Numbered from the stretch's first letter, positions 9,351-18,415 are shown. The stretch: DNA of 64,000 nucleotides from UBA1672 sp963977495 (GCA_963977495.1 CAXBOT010000001.1:186001-250000), one strand, 5' to 3'. Notes: generated by a model from the letters alone, not told the origin. A program made the numbers and translations.

Positions 9351-9729
9351 GGATAGTGAATTCCTGAAAGTCGTGCTGGGGCTTTTTGGTGTGCCTGAGG
9401 GAACCTACGACTTTGCTGATCCTGCGGTCGTTTTGCTTGCTGTGATTTTTAGCGAGCATTTATTCGTGTTTTTCCTTTCTGTTTTGATATGGGGTTCGGT
9501 ACGGTTTTTTCGTGCCTATGTCGGGCAGAGTCCTGCGCAGGTTATGAAGAAGAAAAAGGATGGCTCTGGCGTGTCCACATACCAGTATAGTGATATGAGT
9601 AATATGCATAAAATGTATAAGACCGACAAAAGGCCGAGCTTTTTCGCTGTGGCGTTTAAGGGGTTTATCTTGCCTGTTTTGGTGATTTTTCTGGCAATAA
9701 CGATTTCTATGGAACTGGCGTATGGATAA
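9343..9729 (+). CDS. Membrane protein of unknown function between scpA and scpB
   Basis: A 128-residue protein with two likely membrane segments (about residues 26-52 and 105-126) and a basic, hydrophilic middle (MKKKKDG). It overlaps scpA at the 5' end and scpB at the 3' end (8 nt each), so it is translated as part of the operon. No family is recognised. Confidence 0.8.
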   Translation: MFKDSEFLKVVLGLFGVPEGTYDFADPAVVLLAVIFSEHLFVFFLSVLIWGSVRFFRAYVGQSPAQVMKKKKDGSGVSTYQYSDMSNMHKMYKTDKRPSFFAVAFKGFILPVLVIFLAITISMELAYG

Positions 9730-10363
9730 GAAAGAAAATCAAATGAGGTTGTTAGAAGCGTTGTTGTTTGCATCGAGTGAACCGCTGAGCGCAGCGCAGC
9801 TTTATGATCGTATGAGCGATCAGGTTGATTTGAAGCTGTTGCTGGATGATCTTCAAAAACATTATGAGGGGCGCGGTGTTCATCTGGTTAATATCGATGG
9901 GAAGTGGGCTTTTCGTACTGCCCCCGATCTGGCAGAGCATTTGAATGTTGAAAAGCAGGTACATAGAAAACTATCCCGCGCCGCCATGGAAACGCTGTCA
10001 ATTATTGCATATCACCAACCTGTGACACGCGCGGAGATTGAAAACATCCGCGGAGTGAGCACACATAAGGGCACGCTGGATGCCTTGATAGAGGTTGGTT
10101 GGGTGAAACCCGGTCGCAGGCGCGAAACCTTAGGGCGGCCTTTAACATGGGTTACGACGACAGATTTCCTCGATCACTTCTCGCTGGAAAGCTTGATTGA
10201 TTTGCCGGGTATGGATGAAATGAAGGCTTCGGGTTTATTGGATCGTCGCCCGGCCATAGATACGATCCATCAGGATGATTTGTTTGCGCCATCGGACTCT
10301 GGACAAGAGGAAGATGAAAGCGTAGAACAGGATGACGTAACACAATATGCTGAGGATGCGTAG
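9722..10363 (+). CDS. scpB: Segregation and condensation protein B
   Basis: A 213-residue protein with the ScpB tandem winged-helix pattern: RLLEALLFASSEPLSAAQL at the N-terminus, and LSRAAMETLSIIAYHQPVTRAEIENIRGVS in the middle, followed by GRRRETLGRP. It dimerises and binds ScpA to regulate SMC. The C-terminal 40 residues are acidic and variable. The start overlaps the preceding membrane-protein gene. Confidence 0.95.
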   Translation: MDKKENQMRLLEALLFASSEPLSAAQLYDRMSDQVDLKLLLDDLQKHYEGRGVHLVNIDGKWAFRTAPDLAEHLNVEKQVHRKLSRAAMETLSIIAYHQPVTRAEIENIRGVSTHKGTLDALIEVGWVKPGRRRETLGRPLTWVTTTDFLDHFSLESLIDLPGMDEMKASGLLDRRPAIDTIHQDDLFAPSDSGQEEDESVEQDDVTQYAEDA

Positions 10364-10366
10364 GAT

Positions 10367-10534
10367 ATGAGTATAATTGCCGTTGTGATTTTGGTCGTAT
10401 TTTTATGTGTGATGGTTTTGTTTGCGATGGTAAGTACGCCGAAAGGCAAGTCGGGTTGTTCTGACGATGATGATTGTGCGGCGCATGGCTGTAGTGGTAA
10501 TGAAAAAGAAGAAGATAACAACAAGGATCAATAG
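10367..10534 (+). CDS. Small Cys-containing membrane protein between scpB and tatA
   Basis: A 55-codon frame starts 3 nt after the scpB stop and ends 2 nt before the tatA start. It encodes an N-terminal hydrophobic helix (residues 3-23, IIAVVILVVFLCVMVLFAMV), then a soluble tail with cysteines at 31, 37 and 42 and an acidic/Asn-rich end. GGATATG provides a short ribosome-binding stretch overlapping the stop of scpB. The exact fit between two genes and the membrane-helix-plus-charged-tail composition argue that it is real. It might bind a metal or work with Tat; no function is known. Confidence 0.65.
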   Translation: MSIIAVVILVVFLCVMVLFAMVSTPKGKSGCSDDDDCAAHGCSGNEKEEDNNKDQ

Positions 10535-10536
10535 AT

Positions 10537-10758
10537 ATGGCACCCAGTATAGTACAAATTCTTATTATTGTTCTGATCGTGATGGTTCTGTTCGGTGCGG
10601 GGCGCATTCCGCATATCATGGAAAATCTCGCCAAAGGTGTAAATAGTTTTAAAAAGGGGCTGAAAGACGAAGATGTTGCCCAGTCTTTGGAAGATAAAAC
10701 GCAAGACATTGATATTGTCAGCGAAAGCAAAAGCAAAGATAAATCCAAAGACGTATAA
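10537..10758 (+). CDS. tatA: Sec-independent translocase subunit TatA
   Basis: A 73-residue protein: an N-terminal membrane helix (QILIIVLIVMVLF), the FGAGRIPHIMENLAKG hinge and amphipathic helix, then a charged tail. TatA forms the protein-conducting oligomer. It belongs with tatB and tatC downstream, but is separated from tatB by one extra membrane-protein gene. Confidence 0.92.
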   Translation: MAPSIVQILIIVLIVMVLFGAGRIPHIMENLAKGVNSFKKGLKDEDVAQSLEDKTQDIDIVSESKSKDKSKDV

Positions 10759-10777
10759 GTAAAGTCGTGTAAGTAAT

Positions 10778-11191
10778 ATGTTTCCAACAGTTTTTTTACC
10801 ATGGTGGGCGTGGGTATATCTTCTTTTTGTCCTTGTGACATACGTGTTTAGCTGGTCGGTTGATGCGGCGCGTTCACGCCATAATGTTGTGTCATCTTCT
10901 TTGTCCCTGTTTACAATCTGCGTGTGTGTGGTTGGCTTTTTTAACAGCCATATACTCTCTGTATTTGGCATCATGATTGTACCGATGGTGGCTGTGGGTG
11001 TGTATTGGGAGTTTACGCGCGCGGTGCAGGAAAGCGAAATTGCGCACGTTATGTTGGATGGCGACCCTGAGCTAACGGATGGTGAACGGGATTTCCTTTT
11101 AAACACGGCAATTGGTTTTAATGCGTGTGTGGTATTGCCTGGCTATGTTATGGGGCTTATTCTGTGCTTAAATATTCTTGGTGTTATTTAG
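10778..11191 (+). CDS. Multispanning membrane protein within the tat locus
   Basis: A 137-residue protein with about four membrane segments (roughly residues 8-27, 38-56, 58-77 and 112-135) and one soluble acidic loop between the third and fourth (about 80-108). It sits between tatA and tatB in the same direction, with short gaps (19 and 44 bp). No family is recognised, and it is not a standard Tat component. Confidence 0.75.
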   Translation: MFPTVFLPWWAWVYLLFVLVTYVFSWSVDAARSRHNVVSSSLSLFTICVCVVGFFNSHILSVFGIMIVPMVAVGVYWEFTRAVQESEIAHVMLDGDPELTDGERDFLLNTAIGFNACVVLPGYVMGLILCLNILGVI

Positions 11192-11235
11192 GGCGGTGGC
11201 TCTGACATTTAGATTTCAAAAGAGATTGTACGTCG

Positions 11236-11553
11236 ATGCTTGATTTTGGTTGGCCTGAATTATTCTTAATTGTTGCTGTTGCTGTTTTAGTAATCGGGCC
11301 GGATGAAATTCCTGTGGTCATGGTGACGCTTGGCCGTATCATGCGCCGATTGCACTATATAAAGTTTGCGATATCCCAGCAATTTGATGATGTGATGCGT
11401 GATGCCGATCTGGATGGTATCCGTAACAGTGTGAATTTCGAAGCGCGCGACGCCGATGGCAAAGAGTTGGTGTTTGATGAGGGGGCCTCTGATGATGATC
11501 ACACTATAATCCCTGAACCTTCGGATGAGCAGGAGGGTAAAAAGGATGAGTAA
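11236..11553 (+). CDS. tatB: Sec-independent translocase subunit TatB
   Basis: A 105-residue protein with the TatB N-terminus MLDFGWPELFLIVAVAVLVIGP followed by the DEIPVVMVTLGRIMRR hinge/amphipathic helix, and an acidic C-terminus. With TatC it forms the twin-arginine signal receptor. The 3' end overlaps tatC by 8 nt. Confidence 0.93.
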   Translation: MLDFGWPELFLIVAVAVLVIGPDEIPVVMVTLGRIMRRLHYIKFAISQQFDDVMRDADLDGIRNSVNFEARDADGKELVFDEGASDDDHTIIPEPSDEQEGKKDE

Positions 11554-12349
11554 GTCAAAAGAAACCTCTGAAACCAATAAAAATGATGAAATTGACAATG
11601 AAGCAAAACCAATCGTTTCGCACCTCGTTGAGCTACGCACCAGACTGTTATGGGTGATTGGGATAATGATGCTGGGAACAACAGTCAGCTTCATTTTTGT
11701 TGATGGTATTTATAGCTTCCTTGTGCAACCACTTGCGAATGCTATGAATGAAAACGATACAAATCGATTGATATATACAGGATTAACCGAAGCTTTCTTC
11801 ACATACATGAAAGTTGCTTTCTTTTCAGGTATTTTCATTACATTTCCTGTGCTTTTACTTCAACTGTGGATTTTCATTGCGCCGGGGCTGTATAAAAATG
11901 AGAAAAATGCGTTTTTGCCGTTTTTGCTCGCGACCCCTGTTTTATTCTTCTTGGGCGGTGCGTGTGTGTATTACATCGTCTTGCCAATGGCTTGGCCGTT
12001 TTTCCTTAGCTTTCAATCAACAGGGTCGGATATGGCCTTACCAATACAGCTGGAAGCGCGGGTGAGCGAGTATCTTGATCTGATTATGACATTGATTTTT
12101 GCGTTTGGTTTGTGCTTCCAATTACCTGTATTCCTCACGCTCCTTGGTCGTGCAGGTTTGATTACGGCGGATTTTTTAGCAGCGCAGCGTAAATATGCGG
12201 TTATCCTGACCTTTATTGTCGCAGCATTCCTAACGCCGCCGGATATGATTTCACAAATTTTGTTAGCAATGCCTATCCTTGCACTTTATGAACTGTCTAT
12301 CATTCTTATCAGAAGGTCTAAGCCTAAAAATGAACCAAACGCCGCTTGA
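11546..12349 (+). CDS. tatC: Sec-independent translocase subunit TatC
   Basis: A 267-residue, six-helix membrane protein that recognises Tat signal peptides. Family landmarks are VSHLVELRTRLLW near the N-terminus, the SFIFVDGIYSFLVQPL periplasmic loop, FFTYMKVAFFSGIF, and the final TPPDMISQILLAMPILALYE. The start at 11546 was chosen because AGGAGGG lies 9 nt upstream inside tatB; an in-frame ATG at 11525 lies before this site. A likely client in this window is the SDR at 1-805. Confidence 0.94.
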   Translation: MSKSKETSETNKNDEIDNEAKPIVSHLVELRTRLLWVIGIMMLGTTVSFIFVDGIYSFLVQPLANAMNENDTNRLIYTGLTEAFFTYMKVAFFSGIFITFPVLLLQLWIFIAPGLYKNEKNAFLPFLLATPVLFFLGGACVYYIVLPMAWPFFLSFQSTGSDMALPIQLEARVSEYLDLIMTLIFAFGLCFQLPVFLTLLGRAGLITADFLAAQRKYAVILTFIVAAFLTPPDMISQILLAMPILALYELSIILIRRSKPKNEPNAA

Positions 12350-13436
12350 ACAATACCATCAATATGTTAAGGACGGTACGCTGCATGAAGATCAGGTGCA
12401 GGAGGCTGCGACGCAGGAACTGCAACGTTTATATGACGAATTGCTGGCAGAGAATGCCAAACCAAAAGTAAGTTTTTTCCAGCGTATTACGGGCAACCAT
12501 AGCAACGATTCTTTGCCTAAAGGCATATATATGCATGGCGGCGTAGGGCGCGGTAAATCGATGTTGATGGATTTATTTTATGATTGCCTGCCCGATGATG
12601 TGTCAAAACGCCGCGTGCATTTCCATGAATTTATGATCGAGGTTCATGATTATATCAATAGCCGCAGCAGCGATGACAGCATTACGGGCATCGTGGATCA
12701 GGCTTTGCCATCCTTGGCAGAGCTGATTGCGCGTAAATCCCGCATTTTATGTTTTGATGAATTTCATGTCGTTGATATTACGGATGCGATGATTTTGGGG
12801 CGGTTGTTCAAGATTTTATTCGAACATGATGTGATCGTGGTGGCGACAAGTAATTGGGCGCCCGATGATTTGTATAAGGACGGGCTGCAACGTGACCGAT
12901 TTCTACCGTTTATTGATTTGTTGAAATCCAAAGTCGTTGAGGTGCATCTGGACAGTCCGAAAGATTACCGCACCGTTGGCGTGCATCTTGAGGGAACGTA
13001 TTTCACACCGGCCAATCGTAAGATACGCGCTAAACTTGACGATATATTTGCGGCTCTGACGCAGGGGGCAGTCCTTAAAACAGAAACCATAACAGTGAAG
13101 GCGCGCGACATTACCGTTGAGATCGCCGCACAAGGGGTTGCCCGTTTTACATTTGCCCAATTGTGCGAACGTCCCCATGGGGCAGAAGATTATCTTGCGA
13201 TTGCGCAGCAATATCACACGGTGTTTTTAGAGGACGTACCCAAGTTATCCTATGACCGCCGCAATGAGGCCAAACGTCTGATGAATCTCATTGATGCCCT
13301 TTATGAGGCGCGCGTGCGCGTTATCATATCGGCGGCAACTGTGCCGGAAAGACTCTATCACGGGAAAGACCATGCTTTTGAGTTTGAGCGCACTGTTTCA
13401 CGCCTGATTGAGATGCAAAGCGAAGGATACCCTTGA
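12330..13436 (+). CDS. zapE: Cell division protein ZapE (AFG1-like ATPase)
   Basis: A 368-residue AAA-type ATPase. Walker A is GGVGRGKSM (about 70-78) and Walker B ILCFDEFHVVDITDAM. VVATSNWAPDDLYKDGLQRDRFLPFI and the RLMNLIDALYE region are family hallmarks. The start at 12330 lies within the end of tatC (20-nt overlap), placing it in the tat operon. ZapE associates with the division septum in proteobacteria, and AFG1 homologs act in membrane-protein quality control. Confidence 0.93.
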   Translation: MNQTPLEQYHQYVKDGTLHEDQVQEAATQELQRLYDELLAENAKPKVSFFQRITGNHSNDSLPKGIYMHGGVGRGKSMLMDLFYDCLPDDVSKRRVHFHEFMIEVHDYINSRSSDDSITGIVDQALPSLAELIARKSRILCFDEFHVVDITDAMILGRLFKILFEHDVIVVATSNWAPDDLYKDGLQRDRFLPFIDLLKSKVVEVHLDSPKDYRTVGVHLEGTYFTPANRKIRAKLDDIFAALTQGAVLKTETITVKARDITVEIAAQGVARFTFAQLCERPHGAEDYLAIAQQYHTVFLEDVPKLSYDRRNEAKRLMNLIDALYEARVRVIISAATVPERLYHGKDHAFEFERTVSRLIEMQSEGYP

Positions 13437-13507
13437 ACCAATGCGTGATACATATTAGTATTCTCTTTCACAAAACGTTACACTTGATCTTTTTAAGGAA
13501 TAAAAAT

Positions 13508-13906
13508 ATGCCACTATTTTTTCTTATAGCCTTGTTTGTTTTGTTTTCTCCTGTTCAGGGATATGCGGCAGGGTCATTCGAACCAAACACGATTGATACA
13601 TTCACAGAAGATGATTATACGCGCCTTGCAGGCATGTTGAAACTGCAGGAGGAAATTCCGGCAGCGGAAGAGAATTGTTATAGAATTAAAAAAGATAAAA
13701 CGGAATGTCGCTGTGACAATAAATATTTATATGATGAATATGATGGCATTGTGAATGATCTCGCGGAAAGCCATCCTGATTGGATGGGTAAAACTTTGGA
13801 ATATGACTTCTTTTCAGAGGGCGTGACATATAACGGTGTTGGCAATCTGGAATCATTCCGTAGCTTTTCCGATAGTTTGCATATTTTGAGCTGCACACAT
13901 GAATAG
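13508..13906 (+). CDS. Small secreted hypothetical protein
   Basis: A 132-residue protein with a Sec signal peptide (MPLFFLIALFVLFSPVQGYAA, cleavage about residue 21). The start at 13508 was chosen from the AAGGA site 8-12 nt upstream and the good signal peptide. The mature protein is acidic and has four cysteines (CYRIKK, CRC and a C-terminal SCTHE) that could pair. It lies between zapE and mdh. Function not recognised. Confidence 0.7.
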   Translation: MPLFFLIALFVLFSPVQGYAAGSFEPNTIDTFTEDDYTRLAGMLKLQEEIPAAEENCYRIKKDKTECRCDNKYLYDEYDGIVNDLAESHPDWMGKTLEYDFFSEGVTYNGVGNLESFRSFSDSLHILSCTHE

Positions 13907-13991
13907 TGCGGCGATCTTCCCCTTGCCCCGATCTTGCAAAAACGCTATGTCTTTAGGGAAGAATTTTGATCTCACTTAAAGGACGTACATT

Positions 13992-14990
13992 ATGAAAGAT
14001 CCAGTAAGAATTGCAATTACAGGCGCAGCCGGACAAATCGGTTATGCTCTTTTATTCCGCCTCGCTGCGGGTGACATGTTGGGGCCGGATCAGCCGGTTA
14101 TTTTGCATTTGCTGGAAATCACACCCGCGCTGGGCGCGCTTAACGGGGTTGTGATGGAGTTGAATGACTGTGCATTCCCACTGCTTCACGATATTGTGGC
14201 CACCGATGATGCGAATGTTGCGTTTAAGGATGTCGACTTTGCCTACCTGGTTGGCGCGATGCCCCGTAAAGATGGCATGGAGCGCAAGGATCTGCTGGAG
14301 GCGAATGGCGGTATTTTCGGGCCACAAGGTAAGGCCATTAACGATCATGCAAAACGTGACGTGAAGGTTCTGGTCGTCGGAAACCCTGCTAATACGAATG
14401 CGTTGATTGCTCAGCAAAATGCACCGGATCTTGATCCTAAATGCTTTACGGCAATGGTGCGTCTTGACCATAACCGCGCTAAGAGCCAGTTGGCAGAGAA
14501 AACAGGCGCACATTCAACTGATGTTAAAAAGGTGACCATCTGGGGGAACCATAGCTCTACACAGTATCCTGATTTGCACCATGCAACCGTAAAGGGCGCG
14601 TCGGCATTGGATCAAGTTGATCAAAGCTGGTACGAGGGCACATTTATTCCTGAAGTACAGGGACGCGGCGGCGCGATTATTAAGGCACGCGGCGCGTCTT
14701 CCGCAGCCAGCGCAGCCAGCGCGGCGATCGATCACATGCGCAGTTGGGCACTTGGCACAGAAGCGGGTGACTGGGTGTCTATGGCGATTCCATCTGACGG
14801 ATCATACGGCGTTGCAGAAGGCGTTATTTTCGGGTATCCGGTCACGTGCAAAGACGGTCGCTATGAGATTGTGCAGGGGCTGGAGATCAATGCATTTTCA
14901 CAAGCGCGCATTGATGCAACAAATACAGAATTACGCGGTGAGCGCGCTGCTGTTGAGAAATTATTTGGTGGAAAATCCGCCGCGGCGTAA
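13992..14990 (+). CDS. mdh: Malate dehydrogenase, cytosolic-type (type 2)
   Basis: A 332-residue NAD-dependent malate dehydrogenase of the TCA cycle. It begins PVRIAITGAAGQIGYALLFR and has the type-2 (Thermus/cytosolic-like) landmarks VVMELNDCAFPLL, GAMPRKDGMERKDLL, VVGNPANTNALIA, the catalytic MVRLDHNRAKSQLA and WGNHSSTQYPDL, and GDWVSMAIPSDGSYG. It differs from the LDH-like MDH usual in alphaproteobacteria. RBS AAAGGACGTACATT precedes the ATG, and a terminator follows at 15017-15050. sucC lies 9.8 kb downstream rather than adjacent. Confidence 0.96.
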   Translation: MKDPVRIAITGAAGQIGYALLFRLAAGDMLGPDQPVILHLLEITPALGALNGVVMELNDCAFPLLHDIVATDDANVAFKDVDFAYLVGAMPRKDGMERKDLLEANGGIFGPQGKAINDHAKRDVKVLVVGNPANTNALIAQQNAPDLDPKCFTAMVRLDHNRAKSQLAEKTGAHSTDVKKVTIWGNHSSTQYPDLHHATVKGASALDQVDQSWYEGTFIPEVQGRGGAIIKARGASSAASAASAAIDHMRSWALGTEAGDWVSMAIPSDGSYGVAEGVIFGYPVTCKDGRYEIVQGLEINAFSQARIDATNTELRGERAAVEKLFGGKSAAA

Positions 14991-15016
14991 GGCCGATTTC
15001 CCACTACAGAATAACA

Positions 15017-15050
15017 AAGCGCCCCTTCATTATGTGTCGGGGCGTTTTTT
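15017..15050 (+). terminator. Rho-independent terminator of mdh
   Basis: Stem CGCCCC (15020-15025) with GGGGCG (15039-15044), directly followed by six T residues and located 27 bp after the mdh stop. GC-rich and well placed. Confidence 0.85.
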
Positions 15051-15080
15051 AATGCGGTTCTGGCGGGGGGTGTTTGAGGG

Positions 15081-15443
15081 TTATACCGTCGCGAGCCATG
15101 CTCTGGCCTCATCCAATTGATCCATTTTGAATGTACGGATATCAATGCTGAAAAATGGTGCAAGCGTTCTGGTGAATGGTCCCATCCAGCCGTCGTTACA
15201 CACAAGCGCGCAGTGTGAAAAATTCTTCAGATGTTTCAAATCAAAACGAATACCGTCGGTGATAACAGAAAGGTCAAAGCCACTAAAATCATCAATAACT
15301 TCCAGAATTTTGATGGTGCCGTGTTCCTCTATAAACTTTGCCATTTTGGGGGCAATTTTATCGAAATCTTTTTTCGTAACGCGGCCGTTAACGGTGATTT
15401 CAACTGTTTGTAAATCTGGGAATTCCTGATATTTCGTGGTCAT
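15081..15443 (-). CDS. SpoIIAA-like (STAS-fold) protein
   Basis: A 120-residue protein resembling the SpoIIAA-like family of small STAS-related proteins: an initial beta strand (VEITVNGRVTKKDFDKI), the KILEVIDDFSGFD strand, FDLKHLKNFSHCALVCND and the terminal DEARAWLA helix. The start at 15443 was chosen because GGAG lies 6 nt upstream; an ATG at 15458 lies before this site. It is transcribed in the same direction as, and 59 bp downstream of, trkH. Its partner is unknown; fold-level confidence is good, functional confidence low. Confidence 0.8.
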   Translation of the reverse strand: MTTKYQEFPDLQTVEITVNGRVTKKDFDKIAPKMAKFIEEHGTIKILEVIDDFSGFDLSVITDGIRFDLKHLKNFSHCALVCNDGWMGPFTRTLAPFFSIDIRTFKMDQLDEARAWLATV

Positions 15444-15501
15444 GGAAGGCTCCTTCATCGCCTGATGGGTGAGGGTGATACTAACATAGGTTTGGCTGCG
15501 A

Positions 15502-16947
15502 TCAAAACCGCCAATAGGCAGGCGTAAACAGAACCAGTACAGTTAGAATTTCAAGACGTCCGATGAGCATGCCAAGCGATAACAGCCATTTGGCCGAATC
15601 GGGCAAGGATGAAAAGTTACCCGCAGGGCCGATGATGTCACCGATACCCGGGCCGACATTGGCAATGGCGGTTGCTGCGCCGCTGATGGCGGTGGCAAAA
15701 TCAAGGCCGATCAAGGACAGCGCAAGCGTTAGCAACACGTTGAACAGAACGTATAACCCCGAAAACCCTAATACAACATTTACGAGAGGGCGGCTGATGG
15801 CTTTACCTTGATAGCGTATCGGGAACAGGCCACGCGAATATATCATTGTGTTAATCTGGTGACTGACGGCTTTGGAAACGATGGATAAGCGCATAATTTT
15901 CATACCGCCTGCCGTTGATCCGGCGCATGCTCCGACATAGGTCAGGAAGAAGAAAAACATCGTGGCGAATGTGCCGAACACGGTATAATCAACGGTGGCG
16001 TAGCCCGTGGTGGTCATGATCGACACAATGCTGAATATCGCATGGCTAAAACTATGCATGAAGTCATACGGCTCATTATTCCAAATCCATGCGGTCATAA
16101 TAACGGTTAACCCAAAAACAATTGAGCAATAAACGATGACCTGTTCATCTTGCAAAAATGTCATTTTCTTTTGGTAAAAAAACTGGATGTACAGAATAAA
16201 TGGAATACCGCTGATAAACATAAAGACGGTTGCAGTCAGTCGCATTGAAATACTGTCAAAATAGCCAAAAGACGCATCATGAGTGGAAAAGCCACCCGTT
16301 GGGATGGTGGTCATGGCATGATTGATGGCATCAAACAGTGTCATGCCTTCGAGATAAAAGGAGAGTGCACATAGAACGGTCAGCCCTGTATAGACGACGA
16401 GCAAATGCCGCATGATGTCGGCGCTGCGTGGAATCAGTTTTTCAGACTTATCCGAGGATTCTGTTTGGAAGAGCTGCATACCACCAACCCGCAACGCCGG
16501 AAGTAGTAGAATTGCAAAGGCAACCAGACCAATACCACCGATCCATTGAATGATAGAACGCCAAAGAAGAATGCCATAAGGCAGGCTGTCCAAGCGTGAC
16601 AGTACCGTTGATCCAGTTGTTGTGATGGCGGACATGGATTCAAAAAAGGCATCGGTGTAGCTGATGCCTAGGTTGGACATGTAAAGCGGTAGAGCGGCAA
16701 AAGCGCTGACAAATATCCAACTGATTGAGGTCAGCATAAAAGCCTGACGAATATTGGGTTCTCTATTAAAGGATTTGTTTGCTAATATCAGGCAGACGCC
16801 GAAAAACAGGCACAGCATGGAATTCATAAAGAAGTTACCGGCCTCTGCGGATGACATGCTCCACTCTAATGCTGCGGGAATAAGCTCAGCCACCCCCAGA
16901 ATGGTGAGCAGAACACCAAGCGCAAAACCCACTATTTTATAGTCCAT
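15502..16947 (-). CDS. trkH: Potassium uptake protein TrkH
   Basis: A 481-residue polytopic protein, the pore subunit of the Trk K+ transporter. Four selectivity-filter repeats are recognisable: SAITTTGSTVLS, MTTIPTGGFSTHD, IMTTTGYATVDY and AIANVGPGIGDI. The length matches TrkH/TrkG. It is not linked to a trkA gene in this window. The TrkA regulator would be cytosolic and encoded elsewhere. Confidence 0.94.
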   Translation of the reverse strand: MDYKIVGFALGVLLTILGVAELIPAALEWSMSSAEAGNFFMNSMLCLFFGVCLILANKSFNREPNIRQAFMLTSISWIFVSAFAALPLYMSNLGISYTDAFFESMSAITTTGSTVLSRLDSLPYGILLWRSIIQWIGGIGLVAFAILLLPALRVGGMQLFQTESSDKSEKLIPRSADIMRHLLVVYTGLTVLCALSFYLEGMTLFDAINHAMTTIPTGGFSTHDASFGYFDSISMRLTATVFMFISGIPFILYIQFFYQKKMTFLQDEQVIVYCSIVFGLTVIMTAWIWNNEPYDFMHSFSHAIFSIVSIMTTTGYATVDYTVFGTFATMFFFFLTYVGACAGSTAGGMKIMRLSIVSKAVSHQINTMIYSRGLFPIRYQGKAISRPLVNVVLGFSGLYVLFNVLLTLALSLIGLDFATAISGAATAIANVGPGIGDIIGPAGNFSSLPDSAKWLLSLGMLIGRLEILTVLVLFTPAYWRF

Positions 16948-17098
16948 ACCTGCTGCTTTATATTGTTGTTTAAGATGCGCTTGATAACGCCGGATTGTTA
17001 TAAACGCTGCACATAGTATGAAATCTTGGGCGTTGTGTAAATCATGTTCACGCGAGGGCGCAGTGAAAAGGGGGGGGTAGCGAGGGAATTATAAGGTG

Positions 17099-18415
17099 TT
17101 ATTGCTTTTCCAGAGGGACTTTAATGGTTTTAGCGTATGCCCCGACTTTTGAAAGGATGTTATGCACTTTGTCAGTTTCCGTGCTGGTTTCAGGGGATGA
17201 AACGGGCAGGGGCGCGATTTTATGTGCGAGGACATCTTGTGATGAAACAGTGCGTATATTGGGGCGATCTGCGGGGCATGTGTCGCCTGACACGTTGTTG
17301 CCTTGCCCGTAGTCGGCGTCAATTTTTCGTATAACTGAAAACTTACCTGCAATTTTCTTTTCGAATTGATGATAAGCAGCATCCGCATTGAGCGCCGTAC
17401 CGTTTCTGTCATAGAAGAAGGTACGATTTAGGCGTATGGCTTCTTGAAACATGCTGCTTTTTAAATTGGCTAAAATAATATCCGAATCGGAATGTTTCAA
17501 TTCGTAGAATGTGCGCGCCAAGGATAGTCCGAGCATATGCACGATATAATGATCTGTGATGCTTATGGTTTGGCCATTTTTAAAGTTCCGTAAAACGTTT
17601 TTTTCATCTTTGATTTGAAGCGCTTTTACCTGTGCTGCAACCGTTTGGTTATAGCGCAAATCAAGGATTTTTTGACGTAACAACATATCGTTATCATGAA
17701 TATCCGCGCGCCGTGTTTCGGTGTTGATTTCAATCGCATCCGCATAAGACGGATAGCCGATTCGATAGCCGTATCGCTTCATCAGAATTAACCAGGTCGG
17801 CTCGATATATTGGTAAATGCCTCGCGCACTGCTGGAGGAGGATATTGTGATTCGTCCTAAATCGCTTTCGATCATGGCAGTAATGACCAGTAATTCGAAA
17901 TCAACACCGGTTTTTTGACTAACGTCATATAAGGTGTCGATAATTGCCGGACTTTGTTTATGATCCGTTAGGTAGGCCTTCAAAGAATCAGCTAACTTTT
18001 TAGTATGATTCGTATCATCTGAGACATCCAGCGGCGATGAAATCGTATTACGGCAGGATATTGTCCCCAGTATTGCATCAACATCAATATGTCTGGGCGG
18101 TGTTGTCGCAGCTTGTTTTATTTTTATGGGGCGTTTGACCTGCGCAGTCACATTTGTTGCCTGATCACCCATTTTGTCTTTTTCATTTATGATGAGCGCA
18201 GGGGTAGGGCTTGCCTTAATTTTTTGCTTTGATTGGCTGGGTGGTTTTGCTGTCGTGACCTTAACTTTTTTGGGTGTTGCCTGATTTGACGGTGACATCT
18301 TTATATGAAGCGGGGCAACATGCGTGGTGTCTTGCGCGTGTGATACTGGCGAAGCGCCTATGGCTGCTGCGATCAAGGCAATGGAGAAAATATGAATGTG
18401 TTTGGTCGATGTCAT
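17099..18415 (-). CDS. Lytic-transglycosylase-like secreted protein
   Basis: A 438-residue protein with a Sec signal peptide (about residues 1-28, ending SHA), a Pro/Lys/Thr-rich low-complexity stretch to about 110, then an SLT-like domain. The probable catalytic Glu183 sits in ITAMIESDLG, followed by SSSSARGIYQYIEPTWLILMKRYG, the substrate-groove sequence of transglycosylases. The C-terminal part (about 260-438) is variable. Predicted to cleave glycan strands in the periplasm. The start is the ATG at 18415; a TTG at 18424 would add three residues. It lies downstream of two other wall hydrolases on the same strand. Confidence 0.82.
   Translation of the reverse strand: MTSTKHIHIFSIALIAAAIGASPVSHAQDTTHVAPLHIKMSPSNQATPKKVKVTTAKPPSQSKQKIKASPTPALIINEKDKMGDQATNVTAQVKRPIKIKQAATTPPRHIDVDAILGTISCRNTISSPLDVSDDTNHTKKLADSLKAYLTDHKQSPAIIDTLYDVSQKTGVDFELLVITAMIESDLGRITISSSSSARGIYQYIEPTWLILMKRYGYRIGYPSYADAIEINTETRRADIHDNDMLLRQKILDLRYNQTVAAQVKALQIKDEKNVLRNFKNGQTISITDHYIVHMLGLSLARTFYELKHSDSDIILANLKSSMFQEAIRLNRTFFYDRNGTALNADAAYHQFEKKIAGKFSVIRKIDADYGQGNNVSGDTCPADRPNIRTVSSQDVLAHKIAPLPVSSPETSTETDKVHNILSKVGAYAKTIKVPLEKQ

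Noticed and set aside
14617..15120. Open frame overlapping mdh in another phase
   Set aside because: Arginine- and leucine-rich translation typical of a shadow frame, crossing the mdh terminator.
17070..17077. Run of eight G residues as a phase-variable tract
   Set aside because: It lies between trkH and the SLT-like gene beyond its stop codon, with no promoter or reading frame that slippage would affect.
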